Positions 9,688-18,237 of a DNA stretch of 38,364 nt are shown piece after piece (positions within the stretch are counted from its first letter, which is position 1; every line of letters starts with the position of its first letter). The stretch covers positions 1 through 38,364 of the forward strand of contig JACZXL010000002.1 of NCBI GenBank assembly GCA_022571635.1. The letters run 5' to 3'. Below the pieces are notes generated by a model. The model did no database searches, was not told the origin of the DNA, and saw only the letters and a list, made by a program, of their open reading frames with translations. A program made the translations under genes and the position numbers. The stretch comes from Planctomycetota bacterium. GTDB taxonomy: Bacteria > Planctomycetota > Phycisphaerae > Phycisphaerales > SM1A02.

Positions 9688-9810
9688 ATCTGGCCCAAGT
9701 CAAGCTTCACAACCCCGGCGGTCGCTGCGATTAGTTTCTGCCTCATTGGCGGGACAGTCCCCGCCGCGGCCGACAAACTCCACCTCCCAGGCGATTTCCC
9801 GACCATCCAG
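9688..9810 (+). pseudogene. Severed 5' end of a parallel beta-helix secreted protein gene
   Basis: A frame beginning at ATC (9688) reads as a signal peptide (SFTTPAVAAISFCLIGGTV, Ala-rich cleavage region) followed by ADKLHLPGDFPTIQ. The 'H-PGDFPTIQ' segment is the characteristic opening of secreted right-handed beta-helix proteins, normally continued by AAID-A and the coils. Here it breaks off at 9810. GGGAGG at 9675-9680 stands seven bases before the ATC, exactly where an ATG would be expected, so the start codon seems to be lost as well. The next gene begins 20 bases later. I read this as a remnant left by recombination, though use of ATC as a rare start cannot be excluded. Confidence 0.5.
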
Positions 9811-9830
9811 TTTGTACAGGAGAAACGACG

Positions 9831-11690
9831 ATGCGAAGCAAGAAAATAAGTCTGACGACGCTCGCGATAGCAAGCATCCTCCCGTGGGTTGCTGCATCTG
9901 TCAGCTCTGCGGACAAGGCCAAGGTTCTGCTTGATCCGCCACCTTTGCCCTCGGGCGGATCTGGTGTCGAGGTCGTGCCGGGCAGACCACGGTGGGTTGA
10001 GCTGGATGACTTCGTTCCCGGCGAAGCGCCGCCGCTGCGTCGGTCTGATCCCGGCCTACCGATCGCCACTCCTTTGACCATGACCACGCTGACGCCCAGC
10101 ATCGCGTTCGATGGGGTTATCGACGCAGGTGGTTTGATCCCACCGGACACACACCTTGCCGTAGGTCCGGGTTTGGCCACCGCCGGACGTGTCATTATGG
10201 TCACCAATCAACAGGTCCGCCTGTGGGACAAGACCGGAGGTCCCGTCGCTTCACGCGGTCTCAGTAGTATGTTTACAGGAGTTGGCCCTTTCGCTTTCGA
10301 CCCAAAGATTCTCTTCGATCAGCACTCCGGACGCTTCTTCATTGTGTGCCTCCGAGGCTTAAATAGCACGGAGAGTGAGATCCACATCGCCATTTCCTCT
10401 AGTGGTACGCCCAACAATCTTTCAACGGATTGGGCGTTCCTCGTCGGTTCCGGCCTCACGAATATCGGTGGGTTCGACACCTGGTCCGACTACCCCGGTA
10501 TCGGTGCCGATGCCCTGTCGCTGTTTACGACGGTCAACCTCTTCGACAGTACGAGTACGTTCCGAGGGATAAAGATTCGTATATTCGATAAGGCAGCGCT
10601 GCTTGCCGGAAGCTACACCTTTGTTGACAGAAATTACGATGACGATGTCACCAACGTCTCTACGACCCAACCGGCGCATGTTTATGGAGCCACCCCCAAC
10701 GGTGGCTTCTACCTGATTTCCCGGCTGGGCTCGAGCACCTATCGCCTGTTTCACATCACCGGCCACCCGGCGGCCCCCGTGGCGACCACCAACCCGTTCG
10801 CTTGGTCGGGGGGGACCTTCCCGTCCGATGGCGGTGCAGACCAATGCACCGTGGCGAATCCGGACGTCGCTACCCTGCGCTCTCGCATCCAGAATGCCAT
10901 CCACCGCAACGGTCATATCTGGTGTACCCTCGCCGCTGACCCGGATAACGACGGGCAAGTCGAGGTCGTCTGGCAGGACATCCTCGACAACAGCTATCCG
11001 ACCAACGCCCCGACGGTCTTTCAGTCCGGTTTCATCAACGGTACAGGCGCCAATCCCTGGACGTACATGCCCTCGATCAACGTCAACGCCACCGGGGACG
11101 CGGCGATCGTCTATACCCAGTCCTCCACCGTCGAATGCCCCAACATGTACTACGTCTCGCGCTTGAGTATTGATGCGCTGGGCACGTTCCAGGCGCCGGT
11201 GCTCGCGCGAACCAGCGCCGGATTCTACGACAGCTTTTCCCCGTCGGACCCGGACCGCTGGGGCGATTACTCGGCCGTGGTCATCGACCCCACAGACGAC
11301 TGCTTCTGGGTGGCCCAAGAATTTGTGTTCACCTCAGGGGTCGGCACCTCCCGCTGGGGCACACACATCGCAAGTTTCTGCCCGGAGCCGTACGGGGCTT
11401 GCTGCTTCGACGACCGTTCGTGCACCGTCGAGGTGCTGGATGATTGCAACACGCTCGGCGGAACCTATCAGGGCGACGGCACCGACTGCACGCCGAATCC
11501 GTGCCTCCTTCCCTGCCCGGCGGACCTCGTCGTGGACGGCGCCGTTGACGTGAAGGATCTGCTCTTCTTGCTCGGTGCCTGGGGGCCGTGCCCGAAGCAG
11601 GGAGATTGTCCTGCCGACTTCGACAACAGCAGCGCCGTTGACGTGAAGGACCTGCTCATCTTGCTGGGCGCCTGGGGGCCGTGTCCGTGA
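9831..11690 (+). CDS. Secreted protein with C-terminal dockerin-like repeat pair
   Basis: The 619-residue protein has a basic n-region and signal peptide (about 1-27). The central 450 residues are a probable beta-rich propeller-like domain (PPDTHLAVGPG, VTNQQVRLWDKTG, WGDYSAVVIDP) without recognisable catalytic residues. Near the C-terminus is a Cys-rich module (GACCFDDRSCTV, then CNTLGGTYQGDGT-C). It is followed by two dockerin-like segments, each CPAD---D--VDVKDLL-LLGAWGPC, where Asp residues could bind Ca2+. Such tails are widespread in Phycisphaerae secreted proteins and are thought to act in attachment or sorting. The start is supported by AGGAG eight bases upstream of ATG 9831. No partner cohesin is visible here. 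Confidence 0.9.
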   Translation: MRSKKISLTTLAIASILPWVAASVSSADKAKVLLDPPPLPSGGSGVEVVPGRPRWVELDDFVPGEAPPLRRSDPGLPIATPLTMTTLTPSIAFDGVIDAGGLIPPDTHLAVGPGLATAGRVIMVTNQQVRLWDKTGGPVASRGLSSMFTGVGPFAFDPKILFDQHSGRFFIVCLRGLNSTESEIHIAISSSGTPNNLSTDWAFLVGSGLTNIGGFDTWSDYPGIGADALSLFTTVNLFDSTSTFRGIKIRIFDKAALLAGSYTFVDRNYDDDVTNVSTTQPAHVYGATPNGGFYLISRLGSSTYRLFHITGHPAAPVATTNPFAWSGGTFPSDGGADQCTVANPDVATLRSRIQNAIHRNGHIWCTLAADPDNDGQVEVVWQDILDNSYPTNAPTVFQSGFINGTGANPWTYMPSINVNATGDAAIVYTQSSTVECPNMYYVSRLSIDALGTFQAPVLARTSAGFYDSFSPSDPDRWGDYSAVVIDPTDDCFWVAQEFVFTSGVGTSRWGTHIASFCPEPYGACCFDDRSCTVEVLDDCNTLGGTYQGDGTDCTPNPCLLPCPADLVVDGAVDVKDLLFLLGAWGPCPKQGDCPADFDNSSAVDVKDLLILLGAWGPCP

Positions 11691-11695
11691 AGAAA

Positions 11696-11757
11696 GGCAT
11701 CAAGGCATCAAGGCATCAAGGCATCAAGGCATCAAGGCATCGAGGCATCGAGGCATC
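11696..11757. repeat. 8-bp tandem repeat (GGCATCAA/GGCATCGA), eight copies, with degenerate copies downstream
   Basis: GGCATC recurs every 8 bases at 11696, 11704, 11712, 11720, 11728, 11736, 11744 and 11752, separated by AA or GA. Two more GGCATCGA units occur at 11821-11836, and a GGGGAGAAGAAGGC block follows both arrays (11761-11774 and 11839-11851). The array starts five bases after the stop of the preceding gene. The rest of 11758-12052 has no gene; it holds a small hairpin (GCCC-GAAA-GGGC, near 11969-11980) but no T-tract. The period is not a multiple of three and the region is not coding. Confidence 0.9.
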
Positions 11758-12052
11758 AAGGGGGGAGAAGAAGGCCCCGATGGAATCGGGATCTCCGCTA
11801 CGCTTCGACATCAGGAAGAAGGCATCGAGGCATCGAGAGGGGAGAAGAAGGCATTAGGCACTGGGCACTTGGAAGAGTAGGGATCAGGGGATCAAGGCAT
11901 CAGCAAGGCGCTGCCGCGTCCTGAGCGCGCGGGACTCGCTGTCGAGCTGGGACACCCGCACCGAAGCGGCCCGAAAGGGCTTCCAGGCCACCGTCTTGGG
12001 GCAGGACTCGCCCTGTCACCATTGATTCCGGTCAAAGCAAACGATAAGGAAC

Positions 12053-12080
12053 TTGGGTTTCCAGAGGGGCGCGTTACACT
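12053..12080 (+). promoter_or_regulatory. Candidate promoter for the cytochrome c / SCO operon
   Basis: TTGGGT (12053-12058), a 16-base spacer and TACACT (12075-12080) form a plausible sigma-70-type promoter about 100 bases before the cytochrome c start. The same -10 hexamer occurs at 9593-9598. Confidence 0.4.
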
Positions 12081-12178
12081 CGTGGTCGGAAAGCTCGGCG
12101 GTGGAGCCGGCGAAGGTCTAAACGGGGAAATGTCGGCTGGGGCGGTAGGTAACTGTGCCCAATGCGAAATCCGAGTCT

Positions 12179-12742
12179 ATGAACAAGACGAGACTCCGCG
12201 ATCTCGATCGTCGTGTCCGGGGAACAGTCGGCGCGCTGACCATGGCCGCGGTGGGACTCCTGGCCGGCGGTTGCGATGACGACGGGAGAAACCGCGTCAC
12301 CAAAGAGGGCGCCGAGGGCGTGGCGACCTCGGGTCTGGCCATCAGCGCCCCCGAAGAACCACTCGATCACGACAAGCGTCGTCGGCTGTTGCGTGAGAAG
12401 TTGCGGGCGGCATTGGGAGAACATTACGACGCGCCACTCCCGCAGGCCACCGAAGACGATCTGAAGAAGGGCGCTGAACTCTGGAGCGTGCTGTGCCTTG
12501 GTTGCCACGGCCACGATGCCGCCGGTCGGCGGACCCTCTCGCGAATGCTTCCCATCCAGCCCGGCAACCTGACCGATCCCGAGCGCGCCGCGTACTTCTC
12601 GGGCCAGGCGAAGCTCTGGATCGTCGCAGAAGGAAGCCCGGGAACGCCAATGTTCGGTTGGAAAGAAATCCTGACGGAGGAAGACATCCGGGCTGTGGTC
12701 GCCCATCTGGGAACCTTGATGCCCGCGAAACAAGAGCGCTGA
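12179..12742 (+). CDS. Lipoprotein mono-heme cytochrome c
   Basis: The 187-residue protein has a lipoprotein signal with Cys32 (LLAGGC), a charged helical linker and a class-I-like cytochrome c domain. The heme site is CLGCH (106-110) and the likely axial Met is Met158 in GTPMFGW. It would carry electrons at the outer face of the cytoplasmic membrane. A GTG at 12155 is an alternative start, but ATG 12179 gives the better lipoprotein n-region. Its TGA overlaps the ATG of the copper-chaperone gene, so the two are translated together. The pairing suggests a role in electron flow to, or assembly of, a copper-containing oxidase. Confidence 0.88.
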   Translation: MNKTRLRDLDRRVRGTVGALTMAAVGLLAGGCDDDGRNRVTKEGAEGVATSGLAISAPEEPLDHDKRRRLLREKLRAALGEHYDAPLPQATEDDLKKGAELWSVLCLGCHGHDAAGRRTLSRMLPIQPGNLTDPERAAYFSGQAKLWIVAEGSPGTPMFGWKEILTEEDIRAVVAHLGTLMPAKQER

Positions 12743-13818
12743 TGAGATATCAGATCCAAAGTCTGTCGTGCGCCCTTCCCCTGGCCATCGGCGTGCTCCT
12801 CCTTTACCCCGGCTGCCGGAATGCGGAGGAGCAACCGACCACGCGCGCTCAGGAACCGGAGACCGAGGATTCGTACAACGCTCAAAGAATCACCCCCGAT
12901 GGAAAGCTCGTCGCACATGACTTTACGCTCACGGATCAGCATGGCCGCCGCTTCCAGCTCAAGGACCAGCGCGGCCGGCCGGTGCTGCTGTTCTTCGGTT
13001 ACACGCACTGCCCCGACGTCTGTCCGATGGCACTTTCGAGCTGGGCCAAGATCGAGGATCTGCTCGGTGTTCGAGCGACAGAAGTGAGCTTCGCGTTCAT
13101 CACCGTCGATCCGGAGCGGGACACGCCTCAGCGTCTCGCCAAGCACATGGCCATCTTCAGTCCGCGTTTCCTTGGACTCAGCGGAACACCGGAAGAGCTC
13201 GGTAAGGTCTTCGAAGCCTACGGGATCAGCGCCGAAAAAGTCCCGGTGTCCGCTGGTGCGCTGGGCTACTTGGTCGACCACTCAACCCAGATGTTCCTGA
13301 TCGATCAAGACGGAGCGATCAGGAATCAGTTCGACTACCGCACGCTGCCGGACACGATCGCGAACAGACTCGAACGACTCCTGCGCAGCTCGGACCCCGT
13401 AACACTCGTCGTCCAAGATGCCTGGTCCCGGCCGACCGCACCCGGTCGGGCCGGCGCGACAGCGGCCCAAGCCGGCCACGAGATGGGTGATCAGGAGAAG
13501 CTCGGCCCAGGCGTCGTCTACCTATCGATCGTCAACCAGTCTGATCGTTCTGATCGTCTGCTCTCGGTGCATTCCTCCGTTTGCTCCGTGGCCGAGATGC
13601 ACAAGACCACCATGGACGGCAACCACATGCGGATGGTGTCGGTCCAAGGGGGCGTCGAGATTCCCGCCGGCGAGACGACCGAGTTTGCGCCCGGTGGTCT
13701 CCACATCATGCTCATCGATCTGCACTACGACCTCCTCGCCGGCGAGCGCTTCGAGCTCGTGCTCGTCTTCAAAGAAGCCGGCGAGATCATGGTCGACTGT
13801 GAAGTACGCGCTCCTTGA
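12742..13818 (+). CDS. SCO1/SenC - PCu(A)C fusion copper chaperone, lipoprotein
   Basis: The 358-residue protein has a lipobox ending at Cys25 (LLYPGC). Residues about 50-215 are a SCO1/SenC thioredoxin-like domain with the copper site Cys90 and Cys94 (THCPDVCP) and His180 (VDHSTQ). Residues about 222-355 are a PCu(A)C (DUF461) domain with its His/Met copper motif: Met286-His287, Met298 and His321-x-Met323. SCO proteins mature the CuA centre of cytochrome c oxidase, and PCu(A)C proteins deliver Cu(I) to SCO or the oxidase. Here donor and recipient functions are joined in one chain. The ATG overlaps the cytochrome c stop (ATGA). No oxidase subunits lie in the window. Confidence 0.94.
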   Translation: MRYQIQSLSCALPLAIGVLLLYPGCRNAEEQPTTRAQEPETEDSYNAQRITPDGKLVAHDFTLTDQHGRRFQLKDQRGRPVLLFFGYTHCPDVCPMALSSWAKIEDLLGVRATEVSFAFITVDPERDTPQRLAKHMAIFSPRFLGLSGTPEELGKVFEAYGISAEKVPVSAGALGYLVDHSTQMFLIDQDGAIRNQFDYRTLPDTIANRLERLLRSSDPVTLVVQDAWSRPTAPGRAGATAAQAGHEMGDQEKLGPGVVYLSIVNQSDRSDRLLSVHSSVCSVAEMHKTTMDGNHMRMVSVQGGVEIPAGETTEFAPGGLHIMLIDLHYDLLAGERFELVLVFKEAGEIMVDCEVRAP

Positions 13819-13832
13819 ATCCAATCCGCCAT

Positions 13833-14037
13833 TAGAGCAGTTTCAATGAAGACGTAGCGGCTGCATGCGCTGGTCGCCTGGCGCCACGATACATTTGCCG
13901 GCCCCGACGGATCATCGGCGCGACTCCGGTGGCACGGGCGAGGTTCCGATTGAATCGGGATACCATCGGTTTTGAGGCCGCGACGTGGTCCCGTTCCTGC
14001 CATGGCGTGACGCTACAGGATCATTGAAACCGCTCTA
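13833..14037. mobile_element. 205-bp inverted-repeat element, probable IS630/Tc1-mariner-type MITE
   Basis: The left end (13833-13849, TAGAGCAGTTTCAATGA) and right end (14021-14037, TCATTGAAACCGCTCTA) are inverted repeats of 17 bases with one mismatch. Weaker similarity (CGTAGCG against TGTAGCG) continues inward. Both outer ends are TA, the target duplicated by IS630/Tc1-mariner elements. The interior has no credible gene. It lies just after the SCO-PCu(A)C stop. The following 14038-14241 holds no recognisable gene. Confidence 0.6.
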
Positions 14038-14241
14038 GTAGCGCCGTTCCTGGGGAGGGCTCCATCCGGACATTGCGTCGGCGCCGGGAGACTGAACGCC
14101 TCGTTCGGGCGATGCGATTCGAGGCCCTGGATGCTCCGAGTTGCACTCGCCTCGCGCGCTGCGCCCGTGAGCGCTCACCACTGCTCTATCACGGGGGTGG
14201 TACGACGACCATTGGACAGTTGCACGCGCATTGATCCTCGA

Positions 14242-16470
14242 TCAGCCGGTCATATCGACGCGGACGAGCTGACGCTCGTCAAAAGCGTCCCGCCCCTCCG
14301 TCACCGTGATCCACGAGTCGAGCGGAACGTTCTCGAACACCTGGCGGGTGTTGGAGGTCGGCCACCATATCTCGAGCGACTCGATCGCGGTGGCGTCGCC
14401 GAGGCCGATCTCCTGGCGAGCCGGTGAGCCGCCGAAGCTGCTGACGGAGCCGACGGCGCGGTGGATTCGGCGAGGCCCGTCCGGCGTTTTGACGCGGACG
14501 TCGATGCGCGCGCCATAACCGGCGCGGTTCGTCTTCGTCCCGACAAGCGAAAGGTAGAGGTAGCGATGGCCGTGGCCGGGGTTCAGGAACAGGGCGTTAT
14601 GGAAATGGTCGCCGGGGTAGAAGCCGCCAAGCTGGTGGTAGATGTCCTGGTCGCCGTCGTTGTCGATGTCGGCGAACGCGACGCCGTGCCCCTTTTGGAG
14701 ATGTCCGAAACCGCCCGAGGTCGTCACGTTCTCAAAGCGCCGTCCGCCGTCGTTACGGAGCATGACGTTGGGCATGAGCGTCTCGTAGTTCGGATCACCG
14801 GTCGAGAGGTAGATATCGAGGAAGCCGTCGTTGTCCAGATCGCCGAAGTTCGCGCCCATGGGCAGCCACGCGTGATCAAGACCGACCTCCTCGGTGACAT
14901 CGACGAACGTGCCGTTGCCCCGGTTGCGATAGAGGGCTGGCGGGTGCGCTCGGAATGGCTGGCCGAGGTGATCCGCGGCCACGGCGGCGATCGAGGCGTC
15001 GGTGGTCGGCGAATAGTCATAGGAGGCCACGAACAGGTCGAGCCATCCGTCGTTGTCGTAGTCGAAGAACCATGTCGCGAAGCTCCAGCGGGGCCCGACG
15101 ACGCCGGCCAAGGCGGCGACATTGACGAAAGTTCCGTCACCGTTGTTTCGGTAAAGGCGGTTGGCGCCGAAGTTCGAGACGAAGATGTCGAGGTCGCCAT
15201 CGTTGTCGTAGTCGCCGACGGTGACCCCCTTCGCGTAGCGGTCGTTGGTGACCCCCGCGGCGACGGCAACATCGACGAACCGCCCGTCGCCTTCGTTCCG
15301 AAAGAGTTGTGAGGGGAAGTCGCCGCCGGAGGGGTCGAAGGGCCGCGACTCGTTCCCGACGTAAAGATCCAGATCACCATCACCGTCGAAGTCGCCCCAC
15401 GCGGCGGTCTGCGTCGGTGCCGCCGGCGTTGCGAGGCCCGCCTGACGGGTCACATCGGTGAAGGTGCCGTCGTCCTCCCGACGCAGCAGCGAGTTTCGGA
15501 TGCGCCCGTCATCGAGGAGCCACGCCCCGCGCAGGACGAGCACGTCGATGTCGCCATCTCCGTCGTAGTCGCCGCCGATGCAGTTCAGCCCGCCGAGTTG
15601 TTCGGTCGCCCTCGACGCCGCGGAACGGTCCTCAAAACCTCCGGCCCCGTCGTTGCGGTAGTACGTGAGCGGACCCTCCGGGTCGTAGGTCGATGTCACG
15701 ATGTCCAGGAAGCCGTCGCCGTCGAAGTCATCGACAATGACGCCGCCGCAGGCGTTGAAGGTGTCGATCCCGAGCCTTCCCGCCACCTCAGGGAAGCGGC
15801 CGATGTCTCGGTCGGAGGCAAACGCCAGCGGCGGGATGACGAGCCCCTCGGGCACCCCGTCCGGATAGATGCCCTCGGCCATCGCGGCGATGTTGAGCAG
15901 CCATCGCGCGCCGAGATCCTGCGGGAATCGCTCAAGGTAGGCCTCGTAGTCGCGACGCGCCTGCGCGGCCGGAGCCTTCTCCACGTGCACTCCGCCGCCC
16001 TGGAGAGGGAAGATGCAGCCCTCCGGGTTCCGGCGCGCGATGCAGTTCCTCACTTCGGCCTTGCGGAGGTAGGCGAGAGCGCGGTTGCGCAGGACGGCGG
16101 GGTACCGGTCGAGCGCGTCCTCCGCCTGGCACATGGCGACCGCCTCGTTGGCCAGGGTGACGGCTTCGTCGACGAGACCGAGCCGGAGAAGCTCGAGGAT
16201 CAGCGCGGCGCGGAGCCCGAGACGCCGCTTCAGCGACGCTTCCGGCGACCACTCGATCCGCTGGCGCAGCTCCTCGACTTTTCCCTCACCGAGATACTCG
16301 TTGGATCCCTCGCGCAGCTTGCGGGCAATGGCCTCAAACTCCGGTCGCTGGTTGGTCGGAGGCCCGTCGACGTCGGATCGCGGGGGCGGAACCGGCGCCT
16401 GAGCAGCCGCGGGAAGGGGCATGCCGGCGATGCCGATCAGCGGGACAAGCGTCGCAAGCATCCGCATCAT
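14242..16470 (-). CDS. CRTAC1-family protein: helical/TPR-like N-terminus, VCBS/FG-GAP propeller, ASPIC/UnbV domain
   Basis: The 742-residue protein begins with a signal peptide (about 1-24). Residues about 35-210 are helical and TPR-like (EAVTLANEAVAMC, AVLRNRALAYLRKAEV, ARRDYEAYLERFP). From about 230 to 640 are repeated VCBS/FG-GAP blades with the Ca2+-binding pattern D-DGDGDLD (for example DYDGDGDIDVLV, DFDGDGDLDLYV). The last 100 residues are an ASPIC/UnbV domain (GYGARIDVRV, QEIGLGDA, WWPTSNTRQVF). These proteins are extracellular and probably bind partners or carbohydrate; no enzymatic role is established. ATG 16470 is chosen over GTG 16473. It follows the CRTAC1 gene at 16540-18237 by 69 bases on the same strand. 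Confidence 0.92.
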   Translation of the reverse strand: MMRMLATLVPLIGIAGMPLPAAAQAPVPPPRSDVDGPPTNQRPEFEAIARKLREGSNEYLGEGKVEELRQRIEWSPEASLKRRLGLRAALILELLRLGLVDEAVTLANEAVAMCQAEDALDRYPAVLRNRALAYLRKAEVRNCIARRNPEGCIFPLQGGGVHVEKAPAAQARRDYEAYLERFPQDLGARWLLNIAAMAEGIYPDGVPEGLVIPPLAFASDRDIGRFPEVAGRLGIDTFNACGGVIVDDFDGDGFLDIVTSTYDPEGPLTYYRNDGAGGFEDRSAASRATEQLGGLNCIGGDYDGDGDIDVLVLRGAWLLDDGRIRNSLLRREDDGTFTDVTRQAGLATPAAPTQTAAWGDFDGDGDLDLYVGNESRPFDPSGGDFPSQLFRNEGDGRFVDVAVAAGVTNDRYAKGVTVGDYDNDGDLDIFVSNFGANRLYRNNGDGTFVNVAALAGVVGPRWSFATWFFDYDNDGWLDLFVASYDYSPTTDASIAAVAADHLGQPFRAHPPALYRNRGNGTFVDVTEEVGLDHAWLPMGANFGDLDNDGFLDIYLSTGDPNYETLMPNVMLRNDGGRRFENVTTSGGFGHLQKGHGVAFADIDNDGDQDIYHQLGGFYPGDHFHNALFLNPGHGHRYLYLSLVGTKTNRAGYGARIDVRVKTPDGPRRIHRAVGSVSSFGGSPARQEIGLGDATAIESLEIWWPTSNTRQVFENVPLDSWITVTEGRDAFDERQLVRVDMTG

Positions 16471-16539
16471 CACGAGCGAGTATAGGAACGCGCTGAAGCA
16501 CGATCCGCGATGCCGTCGGGCCGAATGTCGGGCCCGGCC

Positions 16540-18237
16540 TCATCGTGTCTCCGCCGGCGATGACCTGCTCTCGGCGGCATCTTGGAGTTCGTCGCCCTCG
16601 CCCCGGCGGAGGGTGTGAACCGCATCCGCAGGGAGGCCGCCGAAGCTTTCGCGCACACCGCCCACCCAGCGCACGACAACGTCCGTCACGCCGCCGGCCT
16701 CACCGAGCCCGACGTGGACCCGGGGATCGTTGGCCGCAAGATAGCTGTAGGCTGTGCGTACACCCCGAATGACCGATCGGTCACCGACGACCATGGTGAT
16801 GGTAGCGCCGATGGCGTCGCTGCCCCGCTCGTCGAGCACGCGGAACATGATCCAGTGTCCGCCCCGGCCCGCGCGATTGTGCAGCAGGTAGGGGGCCCCG
16901 TCGCGGTTGACGACGAGCACGTCCACGGCCCCGTCGTTGTCGATGTCGCCGAAAGCCGCCGCCCGACTCACGTCGATGAGCGTCTGGGCCGTCCCGCCGC
17001 GGGGCGTGACCTCCTCGAATCGCCCCTCCGCCGTGCCCCGAAAGAGCAGGTTGGGCTCGGCCATATCGATAATCGTCACCCGGCCATTGGCTTCGTACAG
17101 GTCGAGCCATCCATCGTTGTCGAAGTCGATCCACCCCAGGCCGAAACGCGTGAAGACCCGGCTCGTGACGGCCAGCCCCGCGTCGGCGGTGGCGTCGATG
17201 AACGCGCCGTCGCTATTACGGTAAAGCGAGTCCGATTCCGTCCGCCGGTTGCAGACCAGCAGGTCGAGGTCGCCGTCTGAGTCGTAATCGGCGGCGACGA
17301 CGCCCATGCCCGCCTTGGGGACGCCATTCTCGTCAACGGCACAGCCCAGCAGCACGCCCTGATCGGTGAAACGTCCGGCGCCGTCGTTGACCCACAGCCG
17401 GTCCATCATCCCGTCGTTGGCCACAAACACGTCGATGAAGCCATCGTTGGTGAAGTCGCCCGCGATCACGCCGAGCCCGGTACCCATCCCGTCGGCGATC
17501 CCCGTCACCTCGGAAACGTCGGTGAACGTCCCGTCGCCATTGTTCATATACAGCGTGTCGGCCGTGGGTGCGTTGTACGCCTCGGGGGGGCAGTAGTCCA
17601 GCTGCGCGATGCTCAGGTTGTAACATTCAAGCTCGGTGACGACGGACCAGTTGATGTAGTTCGTGACGAAGAGATCCAGGTCGCCGTCTGCATCGTAATC
17701 CAGGAACGCCGCACTGGCGCTCCAGCGGGATTCACCAACACTCGCCCTGTCCGTGACATCGGTGAAGTGCCCGTCACCGTCGTTGCGAAGCAGAACATTG
17801 GGACCGAGGTTGGTCACGTACAGGTCGAGGTCGCCGTCCCCGTCGTAGTCGCCGGTGGCGACACCCATGCCATAGCCGCGATCGGCGGATCCGCTGCCGG
17901 CAGTGACGTCGGTGAATGTTCCGTCGCCGTTGTTACGGAACAGTTGGTTGGGCGGTCGCTCCTCGGCGGGCCCCTCAGCCGGTCCGCCCTGGACGAAGTA
18001 TGCGTCCAAGTCGCCGTCGCCGTCCATATCGAAGAGCGCAACGCCGCCGCAGACGTTCTCCGGCATCAGAAACTGCACGCCGTGCCCGGACTCGTGGACA
18101 AAGTTCAGACCGGCGGCCGCCGCCTGCTCCTGAAACCAACCAACGGGCGTTTGCGGCGCGGCAGCGGGCGTGCCCGTCTCTCGATTGCAGGCAAGAAGGG
18201 TCAGACAGAAGCACAGCGCGCCGCGGAGTCGGGTCAC
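16540..18237 (-). CDS. CRTAC1-family lipoprotein (VCBS/FG-GAP propeller with ASPIC/UnbV domain)
   Basis: About 565 residues. A GTG start at 18237 gives a lipoprotein signal ending LTLLAC (Cys17). Residues about 45-450 contain successive VCBS/FG-GAP blades (DMDGDGDLDAYFV, DYDGDGDLDLYVTN, DYDADGDLDLFVTN and others). The ASPIC/UnbV domain follows (SDAIGATITMVV, SYLAANDPRVHVGLG, VVRWVGGVRESF). The GTG overlaps the TGA of the TPR gene (GTGA), so the two are translationally coupled. It is closely similar to the plus-strand protein at 21476-23236, sharing NYINWSV versus NYIVWSV segments and the D-CPPEAY versus DYCSPTAY segment. Location should be the outer face of a membrane. The function is unknown. 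Confidence 0.93.
   Translation of the reverse strand: MTRLRGALCFCLTLLACNRETGTPAAAPQTPVGWFQEQAAAAGLNFVHESGHGVQFLMPENVCGGVALFDMDGDGDLDAYFVQGGPAEGPAEERPPNQLFRNNGDGTFTDVTAGSGSADRGYGMGVATGDYDGDGDLDLYVTNLGPNVLLRNDGDGHFTDVTDRASVGESRWSASAAFLDYDADGDLDLFVTNYINWSVVTELECYNLSIAQLDYCPPEAYNAPTADTLYMNNGDGTFTDVSEVTGIADGMGTGLGVIAGDFTNDGFIDVFVANDGMMDRLWVNDGAGRFTDQGVLLGCAVDENGVPKAGMGVVAADYDSDGDLDLLVCNRRTESDSLYRNSDGAFIDATADAGLAVTSRVFTRFGLGWIDFDNDGWLDLYEANGRVTIIDMAEPNLLFRGTAEGRFEEVTPRGGTAQTLIDVSRAAAFGDIDNDGAVDVLVVNRDGAPYLLHNRAGRGGHWIMFRVLDERGSDAIGATITMVVGDRSVIRGVRTAYSYLAANDPRVHVGLGEAGGVTDVVVRWVGGVRESFGGLPADAVHTLRRGEGDELQDAAESRSSPAETR

Noticed and set aside
11696-11851. CRISPR array
   Set aside because: The repeat unit is 8 bases with no unique spacers, and no cas genes are present.
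16334-16543. Small minus-strand frame bridging the two CRTAC1 genes
   Set aside because: It overlaps the signal-peptide region of the downstream gene in another frame and has no ribosome site or motif.
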